A program made the position numbers and the translations under genes. Under the pieces are notes generated by a model, which was not told the origin of the DNA, searched no databases, and saw nothing but the letters and a program-made list of their open reading frames with translations. From an uncultured Ruminococcus sp. (GTDB lineage Bacteria > Bacillota > Clostridia > Monoglobales > Monoglobaceae), in the NCBI GenBank assembly GCA_902766745.1, contig CACXES010000041.1, forward strand, positions 79,980 through 143,979: a DNA stretch of 64,000 nt. The letters run 5' to 3'. Below are positions 27,594 to 39,140 of this stretch, piece after piece. How positions within the stretch are numbered: position 1 is the first letter of the stretch; every line of letters begins with the position of its first letter.

Positions 27594-28271
27594 ATGAACA
27601 GGCTGCATCCTGTCCGCAGGTTTAAATATATGTTCGGTATCTACGGAAAAAACCGTCGTGCGAGCTGCTTCTTCAAAGCTTTATTTATAATAATCATTGC
27701 GGCGCTTATATTTTCGGCTGCGGAATCACGACTCGGCTCAGCTGCTCTGCGTATCAGCGAGGCTCAGCTTAAAAACGAACTGACCTATGAATGCAACCGA
27801 ATCGTAAGAGAGCTTACCGATAACCGACAAACAAATGTTATCCGCCCCCCGGAATTATCACGTACCGACAGCGGAAGCGTTACCTCAGCCAGCACGGATC
27901 TCACTTCGATAAATACTTTAAAGACAGATGTTTCACTTCGTCTGTCCGAATATCTTATGTCAAAGAATAAAATTAATTGTTCTGTCCCGATAGGCAGTGT
28001 CTTTTCGGACGAAATGTTCGCAGCATACGGATTTCAGATTCCGACTCGGGTAATATGCTCCACATCGTCTGCGATAGATTTCGATGATGACTTCATCTCC
28101 GCCGGAATAAATCAAACACGTTATCGAATTATGCTTAAAATCACTATTGATGCGAATCTTCATACTGTTTTCAGAAGCCATAATTCAAAAATAACCGTTG
28201 ATGTACCGATTTCGGAGACAATCATAGTGGGTGACGTTCCGACGGTTTTGCCCGATATTTTTGAAAAATAA
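27594..28271 (+). CDS. yunB: Sporulation protein YunB
   Basis: 225-residue protein with a basic N-terminus and one TM helix (ALFIIIIAALIFSAA, about 32-50). The rest matches YunB: ELTYECNRIVRELTDN, then CSVPIGSVFSDEMFAAYG, FISAGINQTRYRIMLKITI, and the C-terminal VDVPISETIIVGDVPTVLPD. YunB is a mother-cell sporulation protein of unclear biochemical role, needed for full spore formation in Bacillus. SD is an unusually long GGGGGG run 7 bases before the ATG. Supports a spore-forming host. A sigma-E promoter was not clear. Confidence 0.9.
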   Translation: MNRLHPVRRFKYMFGIYGKNRRASCFFKALFIIIIAALIFSAAESRLGSAALRISEAQLKNELTYECNRIVRELTDNRQTNVIRPPELSRTDSGSVTSASTDLTSINTLKTDVSLRLSEYLMSKNKINCSVPIGSVFSDEMFAAYGFQIPTRVICSTSSAIDFDDDFISAGINQTRYRIMLKITIDANLHTVFRSHNSKITVDVPISETIIVGDVPTVLPDIFEK

Positions 28272-28289
28272 ATTTGTGGCAAATAATCC

Positions 28290-30352
<2,063 letters not shown>

Positions 30353-30451
30353 TTTTAAAAATTTTATATTATGCATAAAATCCGTTTTTTGAGAGATTAT
30401 AATACTGTAACCTATATGGATACTAATATAACTTTTACGGAGGCTATTAAT

Positions 30452-30610
30452 ATGGATAACACAGTAAATCCCGGAATTTTTTGCAGCGTTCAGCAGTGCA
30501 CCTACAACGAAAACGGTCAGAAGTGTACAGCAAACAAAATCGAGGTAGGTTCATCAAAAGATTGCTGCAGCGCTTGCGACACCGAATGTGTAACATTTAA
30601 GTCTCGCTGA
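30452..30610 (+). CDS. DUF1540 cysteine-rich miniprotein
   Basis: 52 residues with seven Cys arranged FCSVQQCTYNENGQKC, KDCCSACDTEC: the DUF1540 pattern. Members are small, probably metal-binding, cytosolic proteins common in spore-forming Clostridia; function unknown. The start MDNTVNPG is fixed by GGAGG 8 bases before ATG 30452-30454. Monocistronic, with a terminator 17 bases downstream. Confidence 0.88.
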   Translation: MDNTVNPGIFCSVQQCTYNENGQKCTANKIEVGSSKDCCSACDTECVTFKSR

Positions 30611-30626
30611 CGAATGATGATTTATT

Positions 30627-30668
30627 AAAAAACGGAGCCGCCGAATGAATTCGGCGACTCCGTTTTTT
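30627..30668. terminator. Bidirectional terminator between the DUF1540 gene and thrC
   Basis: ACGGAG and GCCGAAT pair with ATTCGGC and CTCCGT, separated by 2x2 internal mismatches and a GA loop; A-run on the left and T-run on the right let it serve both converging genes. Confidence 0.88.
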
Positions 30669-30708
30669 AATTTAAGCCTTATTTGCTTTTTGCTTTCAAA
30701 TAACTCTT

Positions 30709-32220
30709 CTATGATTTTGAACTACACTTTTTTACATTTAAGGTTTCGCAAACAAGCTCCGGCATCATTGATTTGTCGATTACTTTTTCAAAACGCTTTT
30801 CCTTATTTTTAAGCTCGGCAAGCGATGCAGGAGGCGTTGTCTTGCTCTTTTCCGCAAGCATATCAATCAGTTCAAAATCGCTCTTACCGTCAACATTCTC
30901 GCCGAGAGCGGAGAGCACGGATTCATTGAACTTATACGGACTTGCAGTAGACGCAATAACCGTTTTGGTTTTATCTCCTGTTTCAGCCACATACTGCTCA
31001 TACACATCTACTGCGACGGCGGTATGAGTATCCAAAGTGTATCCGGTCTGAGTGAAGGTTTTCCATATTTGAACCTTTGTGTAATAATCATCACAATATG
31101 CACCCCAGAAACGGCTTTCGATTTTCTTGTGCAAAGCCTTCGTAAGCTTATACTTTCCATCCTTCGCCAGCTTACCCATCATAGATGTGACCTTTTTGTC
31201 ATCCTCGCCGCAAATATCGAAAAGAAGGCGTTCGAGGTTGCTGGATATAAGAATATCCATGGACGGAGATACACTCTGATAAAAAGGACGATTTTTGTCA
31301 TACTCGCCGGTCTTAATAAAGTCCGTAAGAACATTGTTTCTGTTAGATGCGCATATGAGCTTTGCGATAGGCAAGCCCATCTTTTTAGCGTAATATGCGG
31401 CAAGGATATTACCGAAGTTCCCTGTCGGAACGCATACATTTATCTTTTCGCCGATATTAATTTCGTTGTCTGCAAGCAGGTCGCAGTAAGCCGAGATATA
31501 ATACACAATCTGCGGAACAAGACGTCCCCAGTTTATAGAATTAGCCGACGAGAGAGCAAAACCGGACTTAGCAAGCTTCTCTCCAAATTTTTCGTCGGTA
31601 AAAATGGCTTTAACTCCGTTTTGAGCATCGTCAAAATTGCCGTCTATTCCGGCAACATAAACGTTTGCCCCCTCCTGTGTAATCATCTGAAGCTTCTGAA
31701 TATCACTGACACCGTCACCCGGATAGAAAACGATTATCTCTGTGCCTTCTACGTCCTTGAAGCCCTCGAGAGCAGCCTTGCCGGTATCACCCGATGTCGC
31801 AACCAGAATAACGATTTTCTTATCTTCATCGGTCTTTTTCATCGCACATGTCATGAATCTCGGCAGTATTTGAAGTGCCATATCCTTGAAAGCACAGGTT
31901 GGTCCGTGCCACAGTTCAAGGATATACTTACCGTCGGACAATTTTACCACAGGAGCAACCTTTTCACAGTCAAAGCCTGTGCCGTATGCGCCTTCAACAC
32001 AATCGGAAATCTCAGCCGCCGTAAAGTCTGTCAGAAATTTCTTCAGAATAAGCTTAGCCCTGTCGATATAGCTCATTCTAATCATCTTAGTAATTTCAGC
32101 TTTGGAAAGAGAAGGAATTTCGGTAGGAACAAATAGGCCGCCGTCCTCCGAAAGACCTTTTTTTATAGCTTCAGCCGATTTAAGCTTCAATTCACTGTTT
32201 CTTGTACTCATATAATACAT
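30709..32220 (-). CDS. thrC: Threonine synthase
   Basis: PLP enzyme converting O-phosphohomoserine to threonine. About 503 residues, the long (yeast/E. coli-like) form. N-terminal MSTRNSELKLKSAEAIKKGL and SEDGGLFVPTEIP; PLP-lysine in ELWHGPTCAFKDMALQILPR; phosphate-binding VATSGDTGKAALEGFKD; NSINWGRLVPQIVYYISAY; VCVPTGNFGNILAAYYAKKM. Start at ATG 32218-32220, behind AGGTGA. No other threonine gene is adjacent; no T-box or riboswitch was seen in the leader. Confidence 0.96.
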   Translation of the reverse strand: MYYMSTRNSELKLKSAEAIKKGLSEDGGLFVPTEIPSLSKAEITKMIRMSYIDRAKLILKKFLTDFTAAEISDCVEGAYGTGFDCEKVAPVVKLSDGKYILELWHGPTCAFKDMALQILPRFMTCAMKKTDEDKKIVILVATSGDTGKAALEGFKDVEGTEIIVFYPGDGVSDIQKLQMITQEGANVYVAGIDGNFDDAQNGVKAIFTDEKFGEKLAKSGFALSSANSINWGRLVPQIVYYISAYCDLLADNEINIGEKINVCVPTGNFGNILAAYYAKKMGLPIAKLICASNRNNVLTDFIKTGEYDKNRPFYQSVSPSMDILISSNLERLLFDICGEDDKKVTSMMGKLAKDGKYKLTKALHKKIESRFWGAYCDDYYTKVQIWKTFTQTGYTLDTHTAVAVDVYEQYVAETGDKTKTVIASTASPYKFNESVLSALGENVDGKSDFELIDMLAEKSKTTPPASLAELKNKEKRFEKVIDKSMMPELVCETLNVKKCSSKS

Positions 32221-32270
32221 TATAATCACCTGTCTTTATTTAGTCTGTCGGGGAAGCCCCCCGTTTATGC

Positions 32271-32305
32271 AAAATGTCATTTCGGGTAATTTACCCGAAA
32301 TGACA
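32271..32305 (-). terminator. Terminator of the small P-loop gene
   Basis: Perfect 15-base palindromic stem, TGTCATTTCGGGTAA (32275-32289) against TTACCCGAAATGACA (32291-32305) with a single loop base as drawn; on the minus strand it is followed by TTTTGC. It lies between the P-loop gene and thrC. Confidence 0.75.
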
Positions 32306-32324
32306 CATACACCACTTTTAAAGC

Positions 32325-32738
32325 TTATGCAATGTACTTCTTTACATTAGGGCCCGCAGCAGATTCCTCTGCACTGACCATCATTGTGAACGATACATCA
32401 AACTTCTTTTCAAGGTTTTCGAGAACTTTAACAAAGTCCTCAAGATCCTCGACCGAAGCCGAAGGAACACTCTTGAAAATACTGTCAATAAAAATGTGGG
32501 TTACATCATAATCCTGGGCTATGATACCGCACAACAGGCCCGCAAAAACATCAAGATTTCTGATGTCAAAGCTGTCTGTTGCAACAAGCCTTGCCTTACG
32601 GCTAATATCATGGATAAGACGATCTCCCTCCGTGATGCACACAACGTTTCCCATTTCTTCATCAACTGCAGAATTTACAGCCGCAATCATCTTTGGGGTT
32701 TTGCCGCTACCCTTTAAGCCGATATGTATTTTTATCAT
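32325..32738 (-). CDS. Small P-loop ATP-binding protein of unknown role
   Basis: About 137 residues. A Walker A-like loop, HIGLKGSGKTPKMI, lies at the N-terminus, and a hydrophobic strand ending in Asp (THIFIDSIF) could be Walker B. The middle (ITEGDRLIHDISRKARLVAT) and end (EKKFDVSFTMMVSAEE) give a compact RecA/thymidine-kinase-like core with nothing else attached. I do not recognise a named family. Start at ATG 32736-32738, 8 bases after AAAGGTGG. Sits between pgi and thrC. Confidence 0.75.
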   Translation of the reverse strand: MIKIHIGLKGSGKTPKMIAAVNSAVDEEMGNVVCITEGDRLIHDISRKARLVATDSFDIRNLDVFAGLLCGIIAQDYDVTHIFIDSIFKSVPSASVEDLEDFVKVLENLEKKFDVSFTMMVSAEESAAGPNVKKYIA

Positions 32739-32893
32739 AATGAATACCACCTTTCGGAATGTTTATTCTTAGGTATATCTATTTTACCACAAAAATTGAA
32801 TTTAAACAATACCTTTTTGAAAATTTTTTATAAAATTTTAGATTTATTCAGCAAATCAACACATTTTCGCAAATTCTGTCCAAATTCAGCCGT

Positions 32894-34234
32894 TTATTTA
32901 GCGAGTCTTGCCTCAAGCGCAGCCTTCTCGCTCTCGTATCCCGGTTTTCCGAGAAGCGCAAACATATTTTTCTTATAGCTCTCGACTCCGGGTTGGTTGA
33001 ACGGATTTACACCGAGCATATATCCGCTTAAGCCACAAGCTTTTTCGAAGAAATAAACAAGCTGACCAAAGGTATATTCATCCAGTTTTTTAATTTTAAG
33101 GATAAGATTAGGAACTCCTCCGTCATTGTGTGCAAGATAAGTGCCTTCAAATGCCTTTTTGTTTACAAAATCCATGCCGCGCCCCGCAAGAAAATTGAGG
33201 CCGTCAACATTATCCGCATCCTCCTCAACAATCAAATCGGTTTTGGACTCCTCTACATACAAAACAGTTTCAAACATCAGTCGTCTGCCGTCCTGAATAT
33301 ACTGTCCCATGGAGTGAAGGTCAGTCGAAAAGCTTGCGCCTGCCGGGAAAATTCCCTTGCCGTCCTTGCCTTCGCTTTCACCGTAGAGCTGCTTCCACCA
33401 CTCAATGAAGTACTGAAGCTCCGGCTCATAATTAACAAGCATTTCTATATCTTTGCCGCGTCTGTGAAGAATGTTTCTTGCCGCAGCATATTGATAACAC
33501 TCATTCGATTCAATATCATCGCCGGAATACAGCTCGCGTGCATCTGCCGCCCCCTGCATTATCGAATCAATGTCTGCACCGCATACGGCAATGGGCAAAA
33601 GCCCTACCGCAGTCAAAACAGAAAATCTTCCGCCGACATCGTCCGGAACAACGAATGTTTCATATCCCTCGCAGTCAGCAAGATTTTTGAGTGCCCCCTT
33701 CGCCTTATCCGTCGTGGCGTAAATTCTGCCCTTTGCACCTTCCTTACCGTATTTATCCTCTAAATATTTCTTAAGTACACGGAAAGCTATTGCAGGCTCT
33801 GTCGTAGTTCCCGACTTGGAAATAACATTTACGGAAACATCCTTACCGTCTATACATTCAAGCACTGAGTTTAAATAGTTAGGACTGATATTATTTCCGG
33901 CAAATATAATCTGAGTCTTCTCTGTATAGTTATAGAAAGGACCTGTCAGAAAATCAATTGCGGCCTTTGCTCCGAGATATGACCCGCCTATTCCGATCAC
34001 AACAAGTACATCGGAATCACTGCGTATTTTCTCTGCGGCTTTTTTTATTCGTGCAAACTCATCCTTATCATAGTTGACAGGCAAATCAATCCATCCGAGG
34101 AAATCGCTGCCTGCTCCTGTCTTTTCCTCAAGCATTTTATGTGCAGCCTTCACCTGCGGAGCTATATTTTTAAGCTCGTCCGCACCGATAAAGTCAGATG
34201 CCTTATCATATTGAAAGGTAATATTCTTTTGCAT
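32894..34234 (-). CDS. pgi: Glucose-6-phosphate isomerase
   Basis: Glycolysis: glucose-6-P to fructose-6-P. About 446 residues, the short Firmicutes form. Seen: [59 protein letters not shown] and [20 protein letters not shown], plus the C-terminal [20 protein letters not shown]. Start at ATG 34232-34234, 6 bases after AGGAGTG; the frame stays open 68 codons upstream but without homology. Confidence 0.97.
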   Translation of the reverse strand: MQKNITFQYDKASDFIGADELKNIAPQVKAAHKMLEEKTGAGSDFLGWIDLPVNYDKDEFARIKKAAEKIRSDSDVLVVIGIGGSYLGAKAAIDFLTGPFYNYTEKTQIIFAGNNISPNYLNSVLECIDGKDVSVNVISKSGTTTEPAIAFRVLKKYLEDKYGKEGAKGRIYATTDKAKGALKNLADCEGYETFVVPDDVGGRFSVLTAVGLLPIAVCGADIDSIMQGAADARELYSGDDIESNECYQYAAARNILHRRGKDIEMLVNYEPELQYFIEWWKQLYGESEGKDGKGIFPAGASFSTDLHSMGQYIQDGRRLMFETVLYVEESKTDLIVEEDADNVDGLNFLAGRGMDFVNKKAFEGTYLAHNDGGVPNLILKIKKLDEYTFGQLVYFFEKACGLSGYMLGVNPFNQPGVESYKKNMFALLGKPGYESEKAALEARLAK

Positions 34235-34292
34235 TGCAATCACTCCTAAAATTATCAATATAAATATTTTGTGCATATGATTATACTCTTTT

Positions 34293-34321
34293 ATTTTAAC
34301 ATAATAAAATTTTACTTTCAA
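34293..34321 (-). promoter_or_regulatory. Candidate pgi promoter
   Basis: Minus strand: -35 TTGAAA (34316-34321), 17 bases, -10 TAAAAT (34293-34298). A second -10-like TATAAT lies slightly closer to the gene. Confidence 0.55.
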
Positions 34322-34518
34322 CCCATAAATATATAAATTTTTCGACACATGAATAATAATATTTTGTTCAAAACGGGGCAATATATTAATCAGAAACATC
34401 GTTTCTTTAAAAACTGACAGAAAAAATGTATATTCCACAAAATAACAGTATAAAATTCAATGCGGTGTTTCAAAATAATAACGCAACAAACCACTAATTA
34501 TTTTAAGGAGTGAAAAAA

Positions 34519-34731
34519 ATGGCTAGTAACAAAAGCAATAATAATTATGTAGTTCCTCAGGCAAAGGCTGCTATGGAGCAGTTTAAAATGGAGGCTGCAA
34601 ACGAAGTTGGCGTAACTCTTAACAAGGGCTACAACGGTGACCTCACATCAAGACAGGCTGGTTCTATCGGCGGTCAGATGGTTAAAAAGATGATCGAAAA
34701 GTACGAGCAGGATCTTCAGAACAGAGGCTAA
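34519..34731 (+). CDS. Small acid-soluble spore protein, alpha/beta type
   Basis: 70 residues. Binds and protects spore DNA, degraded by the GPR protease at germination. Seen: VPQAKAAMEQFKMEAANEVG with the GPR-site-like KMEAANEVGV, then the second conserved block TSRQAGSIGGQMVKKMIEKY. Start at ATG 34519-34521, 8 bases after AAGGAG; an in-frame GTG three codons earlier touches the SD. Monocistronic, with a strong terminator; expected to be forespore (sigma-G) expressed. Confidence 0.96.
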   Translation: MASNKSNNNYVVPQAKAAMEQFKMEAANEVGVTLNKGYNGDLTSRQAGSIGGQMVKKMIEKYEQDLQNRG

Positions 34732-34743
34732 GCACAAGCTATT

Positions 34744-34785
34744 ACTCCCCGGACTTGATATCTCAGGCCCGGGGAGTATTTTTTT
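34744..34785 (+). terminator. Terminator of the SASP gene
   Basis: ACTCCCCGG (34744-34752) pairs with CCGGGGAGT (34769-34777), followed by seven T. Confidence 0.93.
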
Positions 34786-34797
34786 CGCTGCACGGCT

Positions 34798-34839
34798 GCA
34801 CATAAAACCCACCGCCTTAGAGGCGAGGGGCATCTGTGC
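34798..34839. other. Nested hairpin downstream of the SASP gene
   Basis: GCACA/TGTGC arms enclose CCC/GGG and CGCCT/AGGCG arms around a TAG loop. It has no T-run and no adjacent gene. Such compact CCACCGCC-type hairpins occur at the ends of some IS605/IS1341-like elements, so it may be a mobile-element end, but no transposase or TnpB is near. 34840-34961 shows nothing else. Confidence 0.4.
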
Positions 34840-34961
34840 TCGAAAAATACGATATTGGAAATTTAGTGTATTTAATGACTATACACATATTGACAATTCC
34901 AAATCAAAATTGACGGATGCCGTTGTGTATTATCTCACAGTTCGCACGTAAAACTGAATCC

Positions 34962-35180
34962 TTATAGCAAAGCAGGTTCTTTCTTTTCCTCAGTGCGCAG
35001 TTTTATATCCTTTGCAAATATAAATTTAAATATTGTTCTTACACAAGGCTGAATAAAGAAAAGCTGTGTAAAGAACGCAAAGGGGAAGTTCAGACACATC
35101 AGCTTAAGCCATTGAGTAAGAAGCGACCACATATTAAAGCTTACCTGATAATTATAGTACAGGAATGCGGCTAAAAAAGC
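34962..35180 (-). pseudogene. DUF2798 membrane protein, 5'-truncated
   Basis: A minus-strand frame reads AFLAAFLYYNYQVSFNMWSL, then LTQWLKLMCLNFPFAFFTQL, FFIQPCVRTIFKFIFAKDIK and stops at 34962-34964. The NFPFAF-x-QLFF-x-x-P-x-VR pattern is the C-terminal half of DUF2798 proteins, which normally have ~150 residues with two repeats. Here only ~70 remain, the frame is closed by a TGA at 35181-35183, and an IS256-family fragment abuts it, so the gene was probably cut by that element. Confidence 0.7.
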
Positions 35181-35200
35181 TCATCGCAGGGCACTCCTTG

Positions 35201-35698
35201 TCATCCTGATTCAAATTTATTGTTTGAAGTAAAATCCCATGACTTTACCGCAGACGGATATTGACTCTGCCATTTTTCCTTGAATTCAAGAAGCTTATCA
35301 AGGGCAGACTCTTCATTCAGTGCACCGTAAAAAAGCTTTAAATCTGCTGTAAATTCTTTAATATGCTTGTATGAAACATATTTGAAGGATGAGCGGATTT
35401 TATGAATAATACATCTCTGTATACCCGCAAACGGATATACAGCATTTATAGCCTCCCTAAAGCCGCAAATCCTGTCAACACAGAACAAATCTACGTTTTT
35501 AACTCCTCTGCTTTTGAGTTCATTTAACACTCCAAGCCGGAATTTACTGCTTTCGTTGCCGCCTACCCATATACCCAAAATATTCTTGTAACCATCTGAA
35601 TTCACGCCAAGTACCACATATGCTGCCTTGCTGATAATCTGATGATTCTTGCGAAGCTTGTAGTGAATAGCGTCCATGAAGCTGTTACCGCTCTTTCT
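35201..35698 (-). pseudogene. IS256-family (mutator) transposase fragment, truncated at both ends
   Basis: The frame gives MDAIHYKLRKNHQIISKAAY, VLGVNSDGYKNILGIWVGGN, RCIIHKIRSSFKYVSYKH, the central part of an IS256-type DDE transposase of ~400 residues. Two catalytic Asp are recognisable (DAIHY and VDRICGF). The N-terminal ~160 residues are gone (in-frame homology, SGNSF, extends a little before the first ATG to about 35698) and the C-terminus breaks off at KSWD, so the catalytic Glu region is lost. No terminal inverted repeats were found here. Confidence 0.85.
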
Positions 35699-35710
35699 AT
35701 ATATAATTAT

Positions 35711-36709
35711 TTACACCTCCAAATCGAGCCATTTTATCTCATCTTCAGTAAGCTTTATTTCGAGTGCTTGTATATTTTCCTTAAGCTGTTCCGCTGTCCC
35801 AGGACTCGAGAGGGCGAAAACCTTAAACCGCTGATTATATATCCACGCCATAGCGGCTTGCGCAACCGTAATATCCTTCTTTTCGGCAATCTTCTCACAG
35901 CGGGCAAGTCTTTTTATATTATTTTCGCAAAAATATCCGATATATCCGGGCTTATCAAGTATCTCCTTCGCTTTTTCAGGCTCATCACTCCTGAACGCAC
36001 CGGAGAAAAACCCTCTTGCCAAACTTGAATATGCAAAGACAGCTATATTGTTTTCTGCATACCACTCTCTTGCCGCTTTATTATCAGGGCCCGCAATCGT
36101 TACGCAGCCGCCGCCGAACTTCGCATCGCTCACCCATGGATCGACAACCTGCTCCGCAAGTCCGAAATTCGGACTTGAAACAGTAAACGGTATCAAATTA
36201 TGTTCCCTTGCATATTTATTGGCTTCGCCTATTCTCTCATGTTTCCAATTGGAGCCGCCAAAAAGCTTAACCTTTCCTTCGTTGTACAGTCTGTTCATAA
36301 CCTCGACAATCGGTCCGACAGGCATCTGCGGATTATCACGGTGCAGCATATACACATCGATATAATCTGTATTTAGCTTACTCAGCGAATCGTGAACATC
36401 TGACAAGATATCAAAATCCGTCACGCGGTCACGCCACTTATTGGGATGTGCGCATTTGGTAATAATCACGCACTCATCTCTGTTTCCTCTCTCCCGCATC
36501 CACTCGCCCATTATCTCTTCGCCGTAATGAGCCGCACAGTCAAACGTGTTTATCCCCGCTTTGAATACACTATCCAATAGCTTGAACGCCTTTTCCTTGT
36601 CCTCTGCTACCGCGCCATCGGCTACGGCTGCAAAAAGCTGCGGCGTAGCTGTTCCGAAAACCATTTTTGAAATCCTTTTATTAAGTCCGTCTATTTTTGT
36701 ATATACCAT
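35711..36709 (-). CDS. Aldo/keto reductase
   Basis: NAD(P)H oxidoreductase, 332 residues, TIM-barrel. Catalytic tetrad segments: NTFDCAAHYGEEIMGEWM (Asp, Tyr), VIITKCAHPNKW (Lys), YIDVYMLHRDNPQMPVG (His). Cofactor-binding C-terminal part FALSSPGTAEQLKENIQALE. Likely reduces or oxidises a sugar or small aldehyde in the catabolic cluster that follows upstream. SD AAAGGA 11 bases before ATG. Its 3' end touches the IS256 scar, marking the left border of the polysaccharide island. Confidence 0.92.
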   Translation of the reverse strand: MVYTKIDGLNKRISKMVFGTATPQLFAAVADGAVAEDKEKAFKLLDSVFKAGINTFDCAAHYGEEIMGEWMRERGNRDECVIITKCAHPNKWRDRVTDFDILSDVHDSLSKLNTDYIDVYMLHRDNPQMPVGPIVEVMNRLYNEGKVKLFGGSNWKHERIGEANKYAREHNLIPFTVSSPNFGLAEQVVDPWVSDAKFGGGCVTIAGPDNKAAREWYAENNIAVFAYSSLARGFFSGAFRSDEPEKAKEILDKPGYIGYFCENNIKRLARCEKIAEKKDITVAQAAMAWIYNQRFKVFALSSPGTAEQLKENIQALEIKLTEDEIKWLDLEV

Positions 36710-36732
36710 TTATAACTATTCCTTTCCTGTCT

Positions 36733-38079
36733 TTATATGGATTGTGCAAAGAATTCATATGACGCGGTCTCGATATAATTGCATTCGCCCGAATCAACAT
36801 TTTTTAACGAAATCTCACCGTCTGTCCACTTCCTGATAAGTGGTGCTGCAGATATATTGCTTATCATTATATTTTCAAGCTTAATTTTCTCGTAATATGC
36901 CGCCTGCATAAACGGCACGCCTAACGTTCCTTCCTCGAATGCAATATCGCAGTTCTTTATTGAAAGTAAAGCCCGGGTATTCCTATCGCCGTATACAGCG
37001 AGCGGCATCTTGATGCCCGATGCCTTTATGTTCTCAAAGTTGATATCCCGCATAGGTTTGTTCGCCTGCCACGGTTCGTTGCCCGAAAAGTTATAATGCA
37101 GAAATCTGTCTGCGTTCTCCACCGTGCTGTTCTTCACAATGATATTTCCCGGTATCTCACGTATCTCTCTTGAAAAATCGGCATAATACGTAAACACACT
37201 GAGCATATTAAAGCGATGATTTGTATTCTCGCACCTCACCCTTCCGCTTCGCTTTTCCTCATCACTGAGACTTCCCCGAAAAAGGTATCTTGCGGGTCCG
37301 TATATTCTGCAGTCTGTAATCAATACATTCGTTCCGCCGAATCTGAATGCACTGCAGGCTGTATTCAGTTCACAGTTTTCGACTGTCACGTTTATGTTGT
37401 CAATCCCGGCGACACAATCATCACCCGTATAAAAACGGCAGTTTTTTATCTCGGTATTATCACACGTTGTTATATGTACGCCATCGTGTCCCGCAATAAC
37501 CTCAATATTATCCATTTCTGTGTTTTTACACCCAAACAAGGCATGCGCCCAATTTGCGCTGTTGCGCACCATATAACCTGAAAGCCTTATGTTTTTGCAG
37601 TAATGCATACTTATTGCATGCGGACCTCTGTAATGCTCTTCGCCAAGCTCATCAAAGCAATCCATTCCGTCAATCTCTGAATTTTTCTCACCGATAATCG
37701 CTATATTCTCGGCATCAATAGCCCTGATTATTGCGTTACCCCAGCGCCCGGCCGGGCAATTCATAAAATCATAGCTTTTCCTCTCCTCAACAGACTTCCA
37801 TACATCAGTAGTTTTATATTCTTCCTTTATCGGCTCTGTTGAATCATTTATGAATTCCATATAATCCCCAGGTCTTCGACTTCCCTCAAGACACGCATTT
37901 TCCTTGAGATACAGCGTTACATTACTGCGAAGTCTCACCGAGCCCGTCAGATACCTGCCGTTCGGTACGACAACTGTTCCTCCGCCGTTTAAAAAGCAAT
38001 CGTCTATCGCCCTCTGAATACACTCTGTACAGATTCCTCCGTTACTTTCTGCGCCGTACTCCGTAATCGTTACCGTCAT
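36733..38079 (-). CDS. GH28-like right-handed beta-helix protein
   Basis: About 448 residues, no signal peptide, so cytosolic. The pectinase-superfamily start ITEYGAESNGGICTECIQRA, AIDDCFLNGGGTVVVPNGRY and repeated NITxx-type coils show a beta-helix. GH28 acid pairs appear as AGHDGVHITT and YTGDDCVAGID (Asp ~220/221), but the GHG and RIK motifs of polygalacturonases are missing. Expected substrate: an oligosaccharide with galacturonic acid or related sugar already taken up. Start ATG 38077-38079 behind GAGG. A second relative lies at 41005-42513. Confidence 0.82.
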   Translation of the reverse strand: MTVTITEYGAESNGGICTECIQRAIDDCFLNGGGTVVVPNGRYLTGSVRLRSNVTLYLKENACLEGSRRPGDYMEFINDSTEPIKEEYKTTDVWKSVEERKSYDFMNCPAGRWGNAIIRAIDAENIAIIGEKNSEIDGMDCFDELGEEHYRGPHAISMHYCKNIRLSGYMVRNSANWAHALFGCKNTEMDNIEVIAGHDGVHITTCDNTEIKNCRFYTGDDCVAGIDNINVTVENCELNTACSAFRFGGTNVLITDCRIYGPARYLFRGSLSDEEKRSGRVRCENTNHRFNMLSVFTYYADFSREIREIPGNIIVKNSTVENADRFLHYNFSGNEPWQANKPMRDINFENIKASGIKMPLAVYGDRNTRALLSIKNCDIAFEEGTLGVPFMQAAYYEKIKLENIMISNISAAPLIRKWTDGEISLKNVDSGECNYIETASYEFFAQSI

Positions 38080-38102
38080 TAACAACTGCCTCATCTCCGA
38101 TT

Positions 38103-39140
38103 CTATTTTAACCCGTATTCCTTTTCGACTTTCTCGACAGCTTCCATTGTGTCATCGGAAATTTCCACATAACCACACTCTAAGCATCTCGCCATCTTAC
38201 CCATTTCTATCTCGCCCGGATAGTAGATTTTGTCAGTGCCGTCCGCTTTTTTTGAATTCTTAATCTCGTCTATCATAGCATCAACACGCTTTTTGTAACC
38301 CTCGGGATTTCCGAGTTTTTCTATATCAAGCGCCATAAAGAAGTGACCCACGTTTCCGCCGCGGTTTTTGTCTGTATTCCACGCATGAACGTTCTTGGTC
38401 ATTGCCGCACCCGAAAGTGTCGCCGCAAGAGTTTCCACCATCAATGCAAGTCCGTAGCCCTTGTATCCGCCGAAAGGCAGAAGCGTTCCTCCTTTTTCAT
38501 ACTCACCCGGGTCGACCGTCGCCTTGCCGTCCTTGTCAATTATCCAGCCCTCCGGAAGCTTCTTTCCCTCCTTATCCATCTGTACAACCTTACGGTCCGA
38601 TACATAGCTCATTGCTATGTCATACACAATTTTGCCGTATTTGTCTGCAGGGAAAGCATAGGAAAACGGATTGTTACCGATTGTCTTTTCACCGCTTCCC
38701 GTTGCAGCAATTAAAATATCGCCGTTGCTCATTGACATACCAACCATATTGCTGTCCGCACACATTGATGTGTAATATCCTGCCGCACCGAAGTGATGGC
38801 TTCCTCTTACGTTTACTATACCTACACCTGTTTCCCTTGCCTTTGCCATCGCCAGCTTCATGGCCTTATAGGATATTACTATGCCGAGATTGTCATTTCC
38901 GTCAATTGACGCCCACGACGGACTGTCATATATAACCGTATACTCACCGTCTGTCTTTATGCCGCCGCTCTTTATACAACTTATGTATCTTTCAAGTCTC
39001 ATAAATCCGTGTGTAAACACACCCCTCATCTCGGTTTGAAGCAGCACATCAGTTATTACGTCTGCATCCCAGGAGCTCAAGCCCGCTTTTTCAAATATTG
39101 CTGTTGATCTATTTTTTATATCGTCTATTGCAACTCTCAT
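38103..39140 (-). CDS. Ldh2-family (malate/lactate/ureidoglycolate dehydrogenase-like) oxidoreductase
   Basis: NAD(P)-dependent 2-hydroxyacid dehydrogenase of the type-2 malate/L-lactate family, 345 residues, a fold unrelated to classical LDH. Seen: RGVFTHGFMRLERYISCIKS, the active-site VNVRGSHHFGAAGYYTSM, NNPFSYAFPA and LLPFGGYKGYGLALMVETLA. In sugar-acid clusters these enzymes reduce keto-acids or oxidise hydroxyacids. SD AAGGGA. Stop lies 23 bases before the GH28-like start, one operon with HpaI aldolase and MBL genes. Confidence 0.9.
   Translation of the reverse strand: MRVAIDDIKNRSTAIFEKAGLSSWDADVITDVLLQTEMRGVFTHGFMRLERYISCIKSGGIKTDGEYTVIYDSPSWASIDGNDNLGIVISYKAMKLAMAKARETGVGIVNVRGSHHFGAAGYYTSMCADSNMVGMSMSNGDILIAATGSGEKTIGNNPFSYAFPADKYGKIVYDIAMSYVSDRKVVQMDKEGKKLPEGWIIDKDGKATVDPGEYEKGGTLLPFGGYKGYGLALMVETLAATLSGAAMTKNVHAWNTDKNRGGNVGHFFMALDIEKLGNPEGYKKRVDAMIDEIKNSKKADGTDKIYYPGEIEMGKMARCLECGYVEISDDTMEAVEKVEKEYGLK

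Noticed and set aside
31024..32136. Long plus-strand open frame (about 370 codons)
   Set aside because: It lies entirely opposite thrC, has no SD or recognisable motif, and thrC homology is unambiguous.
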